This document shows, one piece after another, positions 1 to 6,864 of a DNA stretch of 46,275 nt (position 1 is the first letter of the stretch; the number at the start of each line of letters is the position of its first letter). The translations under genes and the position numbers were made by a program. Source of the stretch: Pullichristensenella excrementipullorum (GTDB lineage: Bacteria > Bacillota > Clostridia > Christensenellales > Aristaeellaceae); NCBI GenBank assembly GCA_018713365.1, contig DVOU01000070.1, positions 1-46,275 of the forward strand, given 5' to 3'. The notes under the pieces are model-generated. The model had not been told where the DNA came from. It did no database searches and was given only the letters and a program-made list of their open reading frames with translations.

Positions 1-15
1 AAAATTTCCTCGTCA

Positions 16-76
16 GCTGTACTTGCATCCTGCGGTCACTTACGTCCATGTAAGCTCCCTTGGATGCAAGTACAGC
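16..76. repeat. 15-bp perfect inverted repeat (long hairpin)
   Basis: Bases 16-30 and 62-76 are perfect reverse complements (15 bp). Between them lies a smaller 5-bp repeat at 39-43 and 50-54. No gene is seen here. The structure could be a transcribed hairpin or a dispersed intergenic repeat. The window edge prevents seeing what lies to the left. Confidence 0.75.
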
Positions 77-109
77 TTCCTTGGCTTGCAGGCTTTCTCA
101 ACGCTCTGC

Positions 110-163
110 CAGTCTGTTGACTTTGTCAACAGACTGAGCCGCCCGGCGCGTGCCGGGCGGCTC
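110..163. terminator. Two adjacent perfect hairpins downstream of mrp, probable terminator
   Basis: A 12-bp perfect stem (110-121 with 125-136, 3-nt loop) is followed directly by a GC-rich 12-bp stem (136-147 with 152-163, loop 148-151). The second is followed on the plus strand by CTTT. On the minus strand, where mrp ends at 177, there is no clear U-tract. It may end transcription from both sides, or belong to a plus-strand gene left of the window. Confidence 0.55.
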
Positions 164-176
164 TTTGCAGGCTTGT

Positions 177-1004
177 TTACTTGTCTTCGCCGCAGATGGC
201 GTCGACGATGGGGTCCAGCCAGGTCCCGTCGAACAATTCGATCATGCCCTTGTCGCAGGCGGCGGCGAGCTTGGGGTTGATGGGCAATCGCGCGCAGACG
301 GGGATGCCCATGTCTTTGGCGATTTCTTCCACATGGCTGGCGCCGAAGATGTCATGCACCTTGCCGCACTGGTCGCACTGGAAGCCGGACATGTTCTCCA
401 CCAGACCCAGCACCGGCACGTTCATCATCTCCGCCATGCGGGCGGCCTTTTTGACGATCATCTCCACCAGTTCCTGCGGCGAGGTGACGAGGATGACCCC
501 GTCCACCGGCAGGGACTGGAAGACGGTGAGGGGCACATCGCCCGTTCCCGGAGGCATGTCCACGAACATATAGTCCACATCGCCCCACATGACGTCCGTC
601 CAGAACTGCTTGACCGTGCCGGCGATGATCGGGCCGCGCCAGACCACGGGGTCGGTCTCGTTTTCCAGGAGCAGGTTGAGGCTGACGACGCGGATGCCCG
701 TCTTGCTCTGGGCGGGGATGACGCCGTCGTCCGTGCCCATCAGCTGGGTGTGGACGTTGAACGCCTTGGGGATGGAGGGGCCGGTGATGTCGGCATCGAG
801 GATGGCTGTTTCATAGCCGCGGCGGCGGGCGCTGACCGCCAGAAGCGAGGTGACCAGCGATTTGCCCACGCCGCCCTTGCCGCTGACGACGCCGATGACT
901 TTTTTGACGTTGCTATGCTCGTTCTGCTCAGCGCGGAAGCTCTCCGTGCGGCTGGCGCAATCGGCGGAGCAGGAGCCGCAATCGTGGTTGCAGGATTCAC
1001 TCAT
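177..1004 (-). CDS. mrp: Mrp/NBP35-family Fe-S carrier P-loop ATPase
   Basis: This is a 275-residue member of the Mrp/Nbp35 (ApbC) family, cytosolic ATPases that carry iron-sulfur clusters to apoproteins. The deviant Walker A motif GKGGVGKS is at 42-49, the switch-like DADITGPSIP region near 70-79, and the family CxxC pair at C210 and C213. This pair binds a bridging cluster at the dimer interface in studied homologues. The N-terminal DUF59 domain of many Mrp proteins is absent. In its place is a short cysteine cluster, C5, C9, C12 and C16. The gene follows a DUF3788 gene after 28 bp on the same strand and probably shares its promoter. Two hairpins lie downstream. The family is certain; the client proteins are unknown. 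Confidence 0.93.
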   Translation of the reverse strand: MSESCNHDCGSCSADCASRTESFRAEQNEHSNVKKVIGVVSGKGGVGKSLVTSLLAVSARRRGYETAILDADITGPSIPKAFNVHTQLMGTDDGVIPAQSKTGIRVVSLNLLLENETDPVVWRGPIIAGTVKQFWTDVMWGDVDYMFVDMPPGTGDVPLTVFQSLPVDGVILVTSPQELVEMIVKKAARMAEMMNVPVLGLVENMSGFQCDQCGKVHDIFGASHVEEIAKDMGIPVCARLPINPKLAAACDKGMIELFDGTWLDPIVDAICGEDK

Positions 1005-1032
1005 TTTCCATCATCTCCGAAGTGTTTTCTCT

Positions 1033-1476
1033 TCAAATATTCTCCATTCCCGTCAGTTCCGCCTTGAGGCGGATGAGGGAGTAGATGTCCTCCAATGAGG
1101 CGTTGCCATGTTGCGGCACGCGCACCCAGCGCACGCCGTCTTCGACGTGCGCGGCTTCGTAATACGCGCGCACGGCGGGGCTGAGCGCGTCGAGCCGCGC
1201 GCTGACGGCCTCGCACTCGCTGGCGGAAAACATCACCAGAAACGAGAGCCGGCCCTCGCGCAGATGCAGCGAACAAAGGCGCTTGTCCCCATCGTAGATC
1301 AGGCAGTCAAAGGCGTCGCGCTTGTCGGAATAGCGCCAGCGCTCCTCGACCTTGTAGTTGGCCTGCGCGAAATCGCGGATGGCCTTGCAGCCCGCATACG
1401 CGCCATCCAGCATAGAACGCAGCTCCTCCTGCGTGGGGGCGACATATACGGGAGCGTAAAGCAGTTCTTTCTGCAT
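1033..1476 (-). CDS. DUF3788 family protein
   Basis: A 147-residue soluble protein resembling the DUF3788 family, whose function is not established. What can be seen is a tryptophan/tyrosine-bearing N-terminal half, a central segment reading GRLSFLVMF that looks like a buried strand, and a C-terminal stretch with a VRWVRV strand followed by a helix ending the protein, as in that family. There is no signal peptide or membrane segment. The ATG start has a GGGAGG ribosome site at good spacing and sits about 30 bp below a consensus promoter. It is the first gene of a likely two-gene unit with mrp. The family call rests on pattern recognition and is less certain than the reading frame. Confidence 0.75.
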   Translation of the reverse strand: MQKELLYAPVYVAPTQEELRSMLDGAYAGCKAIRDFAQANYKVEERWRYSDKRDAFDCLIYDGDKRLCSLHLREGRLSFLVMFSASECEAVSARLDALSPAVRAYYEAAHVEDGVRWVRVPQHGNASLEDIYSLIRLKAELTGMENI

Positions 1477-1503
1477 AAGTATACCTCCCAGTAGTTATCT
1501 TTA

Positions 1504-1532
1504 AGCATAGCATATTTGGCGGGGACTGTCAA
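1504..1532 (-). promoter_or_regulatory. Sigma-70-type promoter for DUF3788-mrp
   Basis: Minus strand TTGACA (1527-1532), 17-bp spacer, TATGCT (1504-1509), about 28 bp upstream of the DUF3788 start codon. The rest of the gap to 1709 shows no gene; a weak CGCCCC/GGGGCG stem (1682-1700) lies just below the GH25-like gene's stop codon. Confidence 0.8.
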
Positions 1533-1709
1533 GATGCGCGCTGTGAAATTAAACCTTGTGCATTTTTATGTTTGGGACAGGTTATCTTTGGCGTCGGGGC
1601 GCCCGATATGTCCGGGGCGCAACGATCGCTCTGCATCAGACAGGGTGCGAGCATTGCGGCCCGGGCTCGTCAGCGCTTGCGCGCCCCGCCGCGAGGGGCG
1701 AGGCAAGGT

Positions 1710-2645
1710 TCAGCGGTAGTAGAGGATCTGCCCGACGTAGATGACCGAGGGGTCGGCAAGGCCGTTGCGCTCGGTCAGGGCCGCGACGGTGGTGCCAAAC
1801 ATCTGCGCGATGGCCGTGAGCGTGTCGCCCGGCTGCACCACGTAGGCGTTGGCCGCGCACGGGGCGGCGGTGGGCGTCGGACAGGCGGTGGGCGCGCTGG
1901 TCGCGGTCGGCGCGGGCGTGGTGGTCGGCGCGGGACTGGGCGTGGGCGCGCTGGAGGGGCCCGCGCTTTGCGTCGGCTCGGGCCGGGCGCGCATCTCATC
2001 GGTGAAGAGGTCGAGATCGACATTGCCTTCGATGCCGTCCACGCGGCCGCGCTCGCTGTACTGCCAGCCGGCCCATGTGGACCATGTGCCGTTTTCCTCC
2101 GGCTCGCGCGCGCCGTACTGCGCCACCCAGAGGCTGTACGGGGCCAGACGGCTGTCGTAATCGTCGCGGGCGGTGGAGGCGGAGCAGTAGATGGCCGGTT
2201 CGCGGCCGGTGAGGCGCTCGACTTCCTGCAAAAAGGCCAGCGCCACGTCCGTGGTCTCCGCGCGGGTCAGTTTGCGGGCGGGCGACAGCTCCATGACCGG
2301 CTTGAGGCCGTAATCGTAGCGGGCGATGGCCCGGGCAAAAAAGCGCGCCTGCCGCACGGCCTCATCGGTGGTGGAGGCGGTGCAGAAGTGGTAAAAGCCA
2401 AATTCCAGACCCGCGGCTTTCGCGCCGTCGGCGTTGCGCTCGTGGGTGGGGTCCACGTAGGAAAAGCCCAGCGTGGAGCGTATATAGACCATGCGCACGC
2501 CCGACTGCGCCACGCGGGAAAAATCGACGTTTTCCTGATAGACGCTGACGTCTATGCCGTGCATCGTCTCCCCCGCCGGGCCAAAGGCGAGCGCCGGGGC
2601 GGTGAGAAGCAGCAGCGCGAGCAGCGCCGCCAGACTTTTTTTCAT
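1710..2645 (-). CDS. Exported GH25-lysozyme-like protein with C-terminal LysM
   Basis: A 311-residue secreted protein. Residues 1-20 are a signal peptide (KK, a leucine-rich core, then APALA). Residues about 29-215 have the GH25 (N,O-diacetylmuramidase) fold pattern, with the first conserved GIDVS (D32), the FGFYHF strand and a late WVAQYG/WQYS block. A Pro/Thr/Ala-rich linker (about 225-262) leads to a LysM peptidoglycan-binding module (YVVQPGDTLTAIAQMFGT to the C-terminus). In active GH25 enzymes the strand before D32's partner ends in Asp-x-Glu; here the aligned stretch reads PVMELSPA (116-123), with Glu119 in the Asp place and Ser121 in the Glu place. It may therefore bind but not cut the wall. 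The ATG follows a GGGAGGGATG ribosome site that lies inside a hairpin. Confidence 0.88.
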   Translation of the reverse strand: MKKSLAALLALLLLTAPALAFGPAGETMHGIDVSVYQENVDFSRVAQSGVRMVYIRSTLGFSYVDPTHERNADGAKAAGLEFGFYHFCTASTTDEAVRQARFFARAIARYDYGLKPVMELSPARKLTRAETTDVALAFLQEVERLTGREPAIYCSASTARDDYDSRLAPYSLWVAQYGAREPEENGTWSTWAGWQYSERGRVDGIEGNVDLDLFTDEMRARPEPTQSAGPSSAPTPSPAPTTTPAPTATSAPTACPTPTAAPCAANAYVVQPGDTLTAIAQMFGTTVAALTERNGLADPSVIYVGQILYYR

Positions 2646-2649
2646 AAAA

Positions 2650-2686
2650 CATCCCTCCCCGGCAGCATATGCCGTTGGGAGGGATG
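2650..2686 (-). terminator. Strong hairpin between khpB and the GH25-like gene; overlaps the latter's ribosome site
   Basis: A perfect 10-bp inverted repeat (2650-2659 with 2677-2686) continues into a 5-bp inner stem (2660-2664 with 2670-2674), with a two-base bulge and a 5-nt loop. On the minus strand it is followed by TTTT and then the ATG of the GH25-like gene. On the plus strand it is followed by GCGTTTTT. It can end the khpB transcript and, in RNA reading through, hides the GGAGGG of the next gene. Confidence 0.8.
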
Positions 2687-2706
2687 GCGTTTTTGCGGCG
2701 CTTGCC

Positions 2707-3600
2707 CTACTTCAGCGTGATGATGACGCGGCGATAGGGTTCCTCGCCCTCGGAATGGGTCGTGACCGTGGGGTCGGCCTGCAAGGCGGAGTGGAGGATG
2801 CGGCGCTCGTAGGGGTTCATCGGCTCCAGCGCCACGCGCTTGCCGCTCTTGCGGCAGCGGTTGGCCATGCGCGCGGCCAGTTTGCGCAGCGCTTCCTCGC
2901 GCTTGGCGCGGTAGTTCTCGGTATCGAGCGACACGCGCAGGTATTCCTCGCGGCCGCGGTTGACGTTGAGGCTGGTGAGGTACTGCAGGGCGTCGAGCGT
3001 TTCGCCCCGACGGCCGATGAGCAGGCTCATGTTCTCGCCAAAGAGCTTCACGCGCAGCTGCTCGGGCGTTTCGCAGGCTTTCAGCTCCACCTGCACGCCC
3101 ATGCGCTCGATCATGCCGGAGAGGAACTCCATGGCGCGTTTGGCGTCGTCGGTGAGCTGGTCGAAAGCGGTCTCCTCGAAGGGGACTTCCGGCTCGGGCG
3201 GGGTGATGACGATCTCGGTCTCCACCGGCGCGGCTTCCGGCGCGCGCTCCTTGCGGGAACGCTGGCGGGAGCGGCGGGACGGCTCCTTCTGCGCCGGCTG
3301 CTCCTCCTGCGCGGCCTCCTGCGGGGCGGGCGCGGGCTTGGGCTTTTCCTGACGGTGCTGACGGCCCTGCTTCTGCGCGGGCTGGTCGAGCGTCATTGCC
3401 GGGATGTCGATGGAGAACTCATCCTCGGCCTCCTTGAGGGTCAGCTTGACGCGCGCCAGACGGCCAAACATGCCGAACAGGCCGGGGCTGCCCATTTCCA
3501 GAACTTCGATCTCAAGGTCGCTCGGGTCGCAGCCCAGCTCCCTGGCGCCGTGGTTGATGGCGTCCTTGACGGTCTTTCCGCTGGATTCGATGATTTTCAA
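2707..3600 (-). CDS. khpB: RNA-binding protein KhpB (Jag/EloR)
   Basis: A 297-residue cytosolic RNA-binding protein of the Jag/KhpB/EloR family, which with KhpA regulates cell elongation and division in studied Gram-positive bacteria. Domains in order: an N-terminal Jag_N segment (about 1-50, ending GLFGMFG), a long Lys/Arg/Glu/Pro-rich linker (about 70-135) that looks disordered, a KH domain with IGRRGETL (195-202) and an R3H domain with NPYERRILH (262-270). A TTG start at 3600 is chosen because AAGGA lies 10 nt upstream and the resulting MKIIESSGKTV matches the usual family start; a GTG three codons earlier touches the ribosome site. It is the last gene of the rpmH operon, following yidC by 63 bp. 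The usual next genes, mnmE and mnmG, are not here; a hairpin ends the unit. Confidence 0.93.
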   Translation of the reverse strand: MKIIESSGKTVKDAINHGARELGCDPSDLEIEVLEMGSPGLFGMFGRLARVKLTLKEAEDEFSIDIPAMTLDQPAQKQGRQHRQEKPKPAPAPQEAAQEEQPAQKEPSRRSRQRSRKERAPEAAPVETEIVITPPEPEVPFEETAFDQLTDDAKRAMEFLSGMIERMGVQVELKACETPEQLRVKLFGENMSLLIGRRGETLDALQYLTSLNVNRGREEYLRVSLDTENYRAKREEALRKLAARMANRCRKSGKRVALEPMNPYERRILHSALQADPTVTTHSEGEEPYRRVIITLK

Positions 3601-3663
3601 GGGTCTCACTTCCTTACGATGTTCGGGGTCGAACGGGGCGGCGCGGTCGGGCGCGCCCGCTGG

Positions 3664-4974
3664 CTACTTCTGGGCGCTTTCCGCGAGTTCGGCGGCCTTT
3701 TTGTCCTTGCGCTCAAAGTAGAGGTTGATAAAGAAGCTCTGCGCGATCTGGATGATGTTGACGGCACACCAGTAGATGGCGAACGCGGCGTTGTAGCCGG
3801 CGCACCACCACAGGGACAGAAGCGGCATGAACCACTTCATGAAGGCGCCGTTCATCGGGTTCTGCTGCGCGGCGGCAGCGGCGTCCGCGTTCTCGTTCTT
3901 CTGCTTGGGCGCAAGTATCTTGGTCATGAACACCTGGCTGAGCGCGGCGAACAGCGGCAGGATGAACAGGCCGTTGGCGCTGCTGAACAGTTCCGCAAAG
4001 GAGGTGGGCAGCGTCAGCGTCGGCTGGAAGAACACCAGATTGAGCGGGATGCGCACAAAATTGTCCGCGCCCATCGCCTGCGCGATGCTGGCGTAAGCCG
4101 GCGTCCTGAGGAAGCTGGCGATGACCTGCAGGTTCTCCTCGGTCAGCACTTCAGACCCGCTGATGGGCGTCAGTTGCAGCGCGGAAAGCACGGAGGCGTT
4201 GGTCTGCGTGACGGCGTGCGCCGCGGGCAGGACGCTGTTCATGAACGAATCGGGGAGGAAGACGTTCTTGATCCACAGCCAGCTTTCAAACTCGATGCCC
4301 GAGGCGATGGCCTGCGCCTGCTCGGCGCTGAGGGTGATGCCGCTCAGGAACAGCTCCACCTGCTCGTTGACCAGCACCGCCTGTTCCGCGGTGAGCAGGC
4401 CGGAAAGCGTGGTGATCTGCGAAGGCGAGAGCGCCACGGTGGCAAGGTCTGTCACCGCCTGCACCTGCTCGGCGGAGAGCGTCAGGCCCTGAAGGATGGC
4501 GTCGAGCTGTTCCGGGGTGATGGACAGGCCGCTTAAGTCAATCTGGATGGCGGAGAGCGCTGCCTGCAGGCTGGCGCCATCGCCAAGCGCGGGCATGCTC
4601 TGTACAAGATCGAGCAGCATCCGCGCGCTCTGCTCGCTGGCGAGATTGCGCATGGCGGAGAACATGATGAACAAAAGCGGCAGGGAGATCAGCATCGGCA
4701 GACAGCCGGCCAAGGGCTTGACGTTTTCCTTGCGGTAGAGCTCCTGGAGCTTTTTGTTGTACTTTTCCTGATCGCGGCCATACTTGCGCTGCAGCTCCAT
4801 CTGCATGGGCTGTATCTTCTGCATGGCGCGCATGCTCTTGCGCTGCTTGATGTCCAGCGGCAACAGCACGAAGCGGATCAAAAGCGTGAACAGCACCACC
4901 GACCAGCCGTAGTTGCCTACGAACGAGTGGATGCCCTGCAAAATGGAGATGAAAAATCCGTTGATGCCTCCCAT
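3664..4974 (-). CDS. yidC: YidC/Oxa1-family membrane protein insertase with an extra internal domain
   Basis: A 436-residue inner-membrane insertase of the YidC/Oxa1/Alb3 family that inserts and folds membrane proteins with or without SecYEG. The conserved arginine in the first core helix is R34 (TLLIRFVLLPLDI), followed by the amphipathic charged hairpin (42-85) and the PLAGCLPMLISLPLLFIMF helix. Later helices are near 333-350, 380-392 and 395-415, with a basic tail. Gram-positive YidC proteins are usually about 260-330 residues. The excess is an insertion at about 112-330 containing five short repeats of the type Leu-Ser/Thr-x-x-Gln (ITPEQ, LSAEQ, LSPSQ, LTAEQ, LSAEQ). No lipobox is seen at the N-terminus. 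ATG at 4974 is chosen because GGGGG precedes it; an upstream in-frame extension lacks a ribosome site. Confidence 0.93.
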   Translation of the reverse strand: MGGINGFFISILQGIHSFVGNYGWSVVLFTLLIRFVLLPLDIKQRKSMRAMQKIQPMQMELQRKYGRDQEKYNKKLQELYRKENVKPLAGCLPMLISLPLLFIMFSAMRNLASEQSARMLLDLVQSMPALGDGASLQAALSAIQIDLSGLSITPEQLDAILQGLTLSAEQVQAVTDLATVALSPSQITTLSGLLTAEQAVLVNEQVELFLSGITLSAEQAQAIASGIEFESWLWIKNVFLPDSFMNSVLPAAHAVTQTNASVLSALQLTPISGSEVLTEENLQVIASFLRTPAYASIAQAMGADNFVRIPLNLVFFQPTLTLPTSFAELFSSANGLFILPLFAALSQVFMTKILAPKQKNENADAAAAAQQNPMNGAFMKWFMPLLSLWWCAGYNAAFAIYWCAVNIIQIAQSFFINLYFERKDKKAAELAESAQK

Positions 4975-5084
4975 TTGAGCAAAAGACCCCCTAGAGATCG
5001 GATTGGGGAATGCCGCCCCTCGCCCTGTACGCAAAAAGGCGACGCCCGCGCAAGGGCGAAAGGCCCTACGCGACGGCCGTCAGC

Positions 5085-5306
5085 TCACGGCACGGGATCG
5101 TAGCCGCCCTTGTGGAACGGGTGGCACTTGAGGATGCGGCGCACGGCGAGATACCCGCCCTTGAGCGCGCCATATTTCTGCACGGCCTCGAGTGCGTACT
5201 CGGAACACGTGGGGATGAAGCGGCAGGAGGGCGGCGTCGCCGGAGAGATCTGGCGGCGGTAGAAGCGGATGAGCGCCAGAAGCGCCCGCTTCGGCAGCGT
5301 TTTCAT
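5085..5306 (-). CDS. yidD: Membrane protein insertion efficiency factor YidD
   Basis: A 73-residue YidD/HlyA-like family protein, a small membrane-associated factor found beside yidC in most bacteria and thought to help insertion. The family signature is clear: FYRRQISP, then CRFIPTCSEYALEA and the C-terminal CHPFHKGGYDPVP, with three conserved cysteines. The ATG overlaps the rnpA stop codon as ATGA, so translation is probably coupled. The gap of 110 bp to yidC holds the yidC ribosome site and no other gene. Confidence 0.95.
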   Translation of the reverse strand: MKTLPKRALLALIRFYRRQISPATPPSCRFIPTCSEYALEAVQKYGALKGGYLAVRRILKCHPFHKGGYDPVP

Positions 5307-5683
5307 GCTTCGCCTTCTTCTTTGAGCAGCTGCGCGCGCGCAAGCAGGGCGTACATCTCCCGCGCCAGCGCCTCATGGGCGCAGCGGGCGGCGGCCACGC
5401 GGGCCACGAAGATATACTTCCCCCGCTTCAGTCGCGGGCGCATCAGCCGCGCGTCTTCCCGCATGCAGCGGCGCACGCGGTTGCGCGTGACGGCGTTTCC
5501 GACCTTGGAGGAGACGGAAAAGCCGAGTTTCAGGTCCTTTCCGCGCAGGTAAACAAGCACGAGGCTGCGCGAGGCATAGCTCTTGCCCTTGCGGTAGACG
5601 TACCGATAGTTGCGGCTGCGCCCGAGGCGGAACCTGCGGGGAAAGCGCAGGTCCTGCCCGGCGGGCTTATCCTGCGCGGTCAC
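5303..5683 (-). CDS. rnpA: Ribonuclease P protein component
   Basis: A protein of about 126 residues that binds RNase P RNA and helps process tRNA 5' ends. The family pattern is plain: FRLGRSRNYRYVYRKGKSYASRSLVLVYL, written in parts as FRLGRSRNYRYVYRKG followed by a strand, and the RNR-type motif VGNAVTRNRVRRCMRE. The long frame extends upstream through rpmH in another register, so the start must lie after it. GTG at 5683 is the only usual start codon between the rpmH stop codon and the core; it lies 5 nt after that stop and has no good ribosome site, so coupling to rpmH is inferred. The stop overlaps the yidD start. The start is the only uncertain point. Confidence 0.9.
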   Translation of the reverse strand: MTAQDKPAGQDLRFPRRFRLGRSRNYRYVYRKGKSYASRSLVLVYLRGKDLKLGFSVSSKVGNAVTRNRVRRCMREDARLMRPRLKRGKYIFVARVAAARCAHEALAREMYALLARAQLLKEEGEA

Positions 5684-5688
5684 GGCGC

Positions 5689-5823
5689 TCAGGCGCTGAG
5701 TACCTTGCGACCACGCATGCGGCGCGCCTTGAGGACGCGGCGGCCGGCCTTGGTCTTCATGCGGGCGCGGAAACCATGCACCTTGGCTCTCTGACGCGTT
5801 TTGGGCTGGAAAGTACGCTTCAT
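5689..5823 (-). CDS. rpmH: 50S ribosomal protein L34
   Basis: A 44-residue, very basic protein. The sequence begins MKRTFQPKTRQRAKVHGFR and ends RRVLKARRMRGRKVLSA, which is the universal L34 pattern at the usual length. The ATG is preceded by AAGGAG at good spacing. It is the first gene of the rpmH-rnpA-yidD-yidC-khpB operon, about 96 bp below a consensus promoter. Confidence 0.98.
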   Translation of the reverse strand: MKRTFQPKTRQRAKVHGFRARMKTKAGRRVLKARRMRGRKVLSA

Positions 5824-5919
5824 GGGGAACAACTCCTTCGATCGAATAATATGTCATACGCTTTTGCGCGGATGAAAGCTGCGCGGGAAAAGCGGACATT
5901 CCCAATATACAGCCTTTAC

Positions 5920-5948
5920 AGTATAGTCGAAACACGGCTGGCTGTCAA
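5920..5948 (-). promoter_or_regulatory. Sigma-70-type promoter of the rpmH operon
   Basis: Minus strand TTGACA (5943-5948), 17-bp spacer, TATACT (5920-5925). The predicted transcript has an approximately 90-nt leader before the rpmH ribosome site. No DnaA box of the TTATCCACA type is seen between 5824 and 6029. Confidence 0.88.
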
Positions 5949-5979
5949 GGCCAATCGTATGAAGTTTCCGCGACCTGGC

Positions 5980-6009
5980 TTGCCTTTTCGCGCATTTATC
6001 CCTTATAAT
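5980..6009 (+). promoter_or_regulatory. Promoter of the methyltransferase gene
   Basis: TTGCCT (5980-5985), 18-bp spacer, TATAAT (6004-6009). The expected start point (about 6016) falls within the AAAAGGAGG at 6013-6021, so the mRNA leader would be only about 14 nt before the ATG at 6030. Confidence 0.6.
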
Positions 6010-6029
6010 GGGAAAAGGAGGCGATGGGC

Positions 6030-6590
6030 ATGGCGCTGAGGGTGGAACTGGGCGGACATATCATGGAGTTCGACACCGCGGCGGGGCTGTTCTCCCCCGC
6101 CCACGCCGACCGCGGCACGTTGGCGATGCTCGCCTGCGCGGACCTTGCGCCGGGGCAGCGCGTGCTGGATCTGGGCTGCGGCTGGGGGCTGGCGGGCGTG
6201 TACGCGGCGCTTGTCTGCGGGGCGGAAAACGTGGTGATGACCGACTTGGACCCCCGTGCCGCGGCGCTGGCGCGCAAAAACGCCCGCAAAAACGGCGCGG
6301 AGGGCGTGCGCGTTTTCACGGGCGACGCGCTGGAGGCCGTGCCGGACCGCGCCTTTGACCGCATACTCCTCAACCCTCCCTACCAGACCGACTTTGCCGT
6401 GGCCAAGCGGCTGATCCTCAAGAGCTTCAACCGTTTGGAGATCGGCGGCAAGCTGTTTATGGTCACCAAGCGGCGCACATGGTATTTTAACAAGCTCAAA
6501 AGCGTCTTTGGCGGCGCGCATGTGCGGGAGGCGGACGGCTACTTCGTCTTCGAGGCCGAGCGCCGCGCCCGGCAGTACGCACAAAAATAA
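6030..6590 (+). CDS. Class I SAM-dependent methyltransferase, RsmC/YbxB-like
   Basis: A 186-residue methyltransferase with the MTS-type Rossmann domain of the RsmC family (16S rRNA guanine-N2 methyltransferases). Seen: an N-terminal FDTAAGLFSP strand typical of the single-domain YbxB-like members, the SAM-binding DLGCGWG (47-53), an acidic TDLDP (71-75) and the catalytic NPPY (115-118), characteristic of enzymes that methylate exocyclic amino groups. ATG at 6030 is chosen because AAAAGGAGG ends 8 nt upstream; an ATG six bases earlier would be only 2 nt from it. It stands alone, divergent from rpmH, in the place where many Bacillota have dnaA. The substrate is inferred from family resemblance only. 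Confidence 0.85.
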   Translation: MALRVELGGHIMEFDTAAGLFSPAHADRGTLAMLACADLAPGQRVLDLGCGWGLAGVYAALVCGAENVVMTDLDPRAAALARKNARKNGAEGVRVFTGDALEAVPDRAFDRILLNPPYQTDFAVAKRLILKSFNRLEIGGKLFMVTKRRTWYFNKLKSVFGGAHVREADGYFVFEAERRARQYAQK

Positions 6591-6633
6591 ACTTTTCGTC
6601 ATATTTGTGTGGTCAGGTTTTCGCGTTCCGCGC

Positions 6634-6662
6634 TTGACACAGGGCGCGCAAACGACTACAAT
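6634..6662 (+). promoter_or_regulatory. Sigma-70-type promoter for rny
   Basis: TTGACA (6634-6639), 17-bp spacer, TACAAT (6657-6662). The start codon of rny is at 6865, so the leader is about 195 nt long. Confidence 0.82.
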
Positions 6663-6731
6663 AGATTAGAAGATTGCGTATGCAGATACGTAAGCTCACG
6701 GCATTGGCCGCTTGCTGACGATAGATCCTCC

Positions 6732-6749
6732 GCCGCGAACGCGGCTTTT
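6732..6749 (+). promoter_or_regulatory. Terminator-like hairpin in the rny leader
   Basis: GCCGCG (6732-6737) pairs with CGCGGC (6740-6745) and is followed by TTTT. In practice this gives a 5-bp stem with a GAAC-type loop. It lies midway between the rny promoter and start codon, so it could attenuate transcription. The stem is short and this is an inference. Confidence 0.45.
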
Positions 6750-6864
6750 CATCGTGCTGTCCGGGGACGGAAACTGTCGACAGAGATATAAACGCGCGCA
6801 AAGCGCCTGGCCTTGCCGTTCCAAAGTGGAAATCGAAATTTTTTGGAAAGGGAGGGACAGACGC

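Noticed and set aside
150..1067. Long open frames opposite real genes (for example opposite mrp, RNase Y and cas3)
   Set aside because: High GC creates long shadow frames; these lack ribosome sites and family motifs, whereas the other strand carries recognised proteins.
5303..5935. Single 210-residue protein covering rnpA and reading through rpmH
   Set aside because: The first 84 residues translate the rpmH gene in the wrong frame; L34 is unmistakable in its own frame and rnpA starts at about 5683.
5824..6023. Chromosome origin next to rpmH
   Set aside because: No DnaA-box pattern, no dnaA gene and no AT-rich unwinding element are visible.
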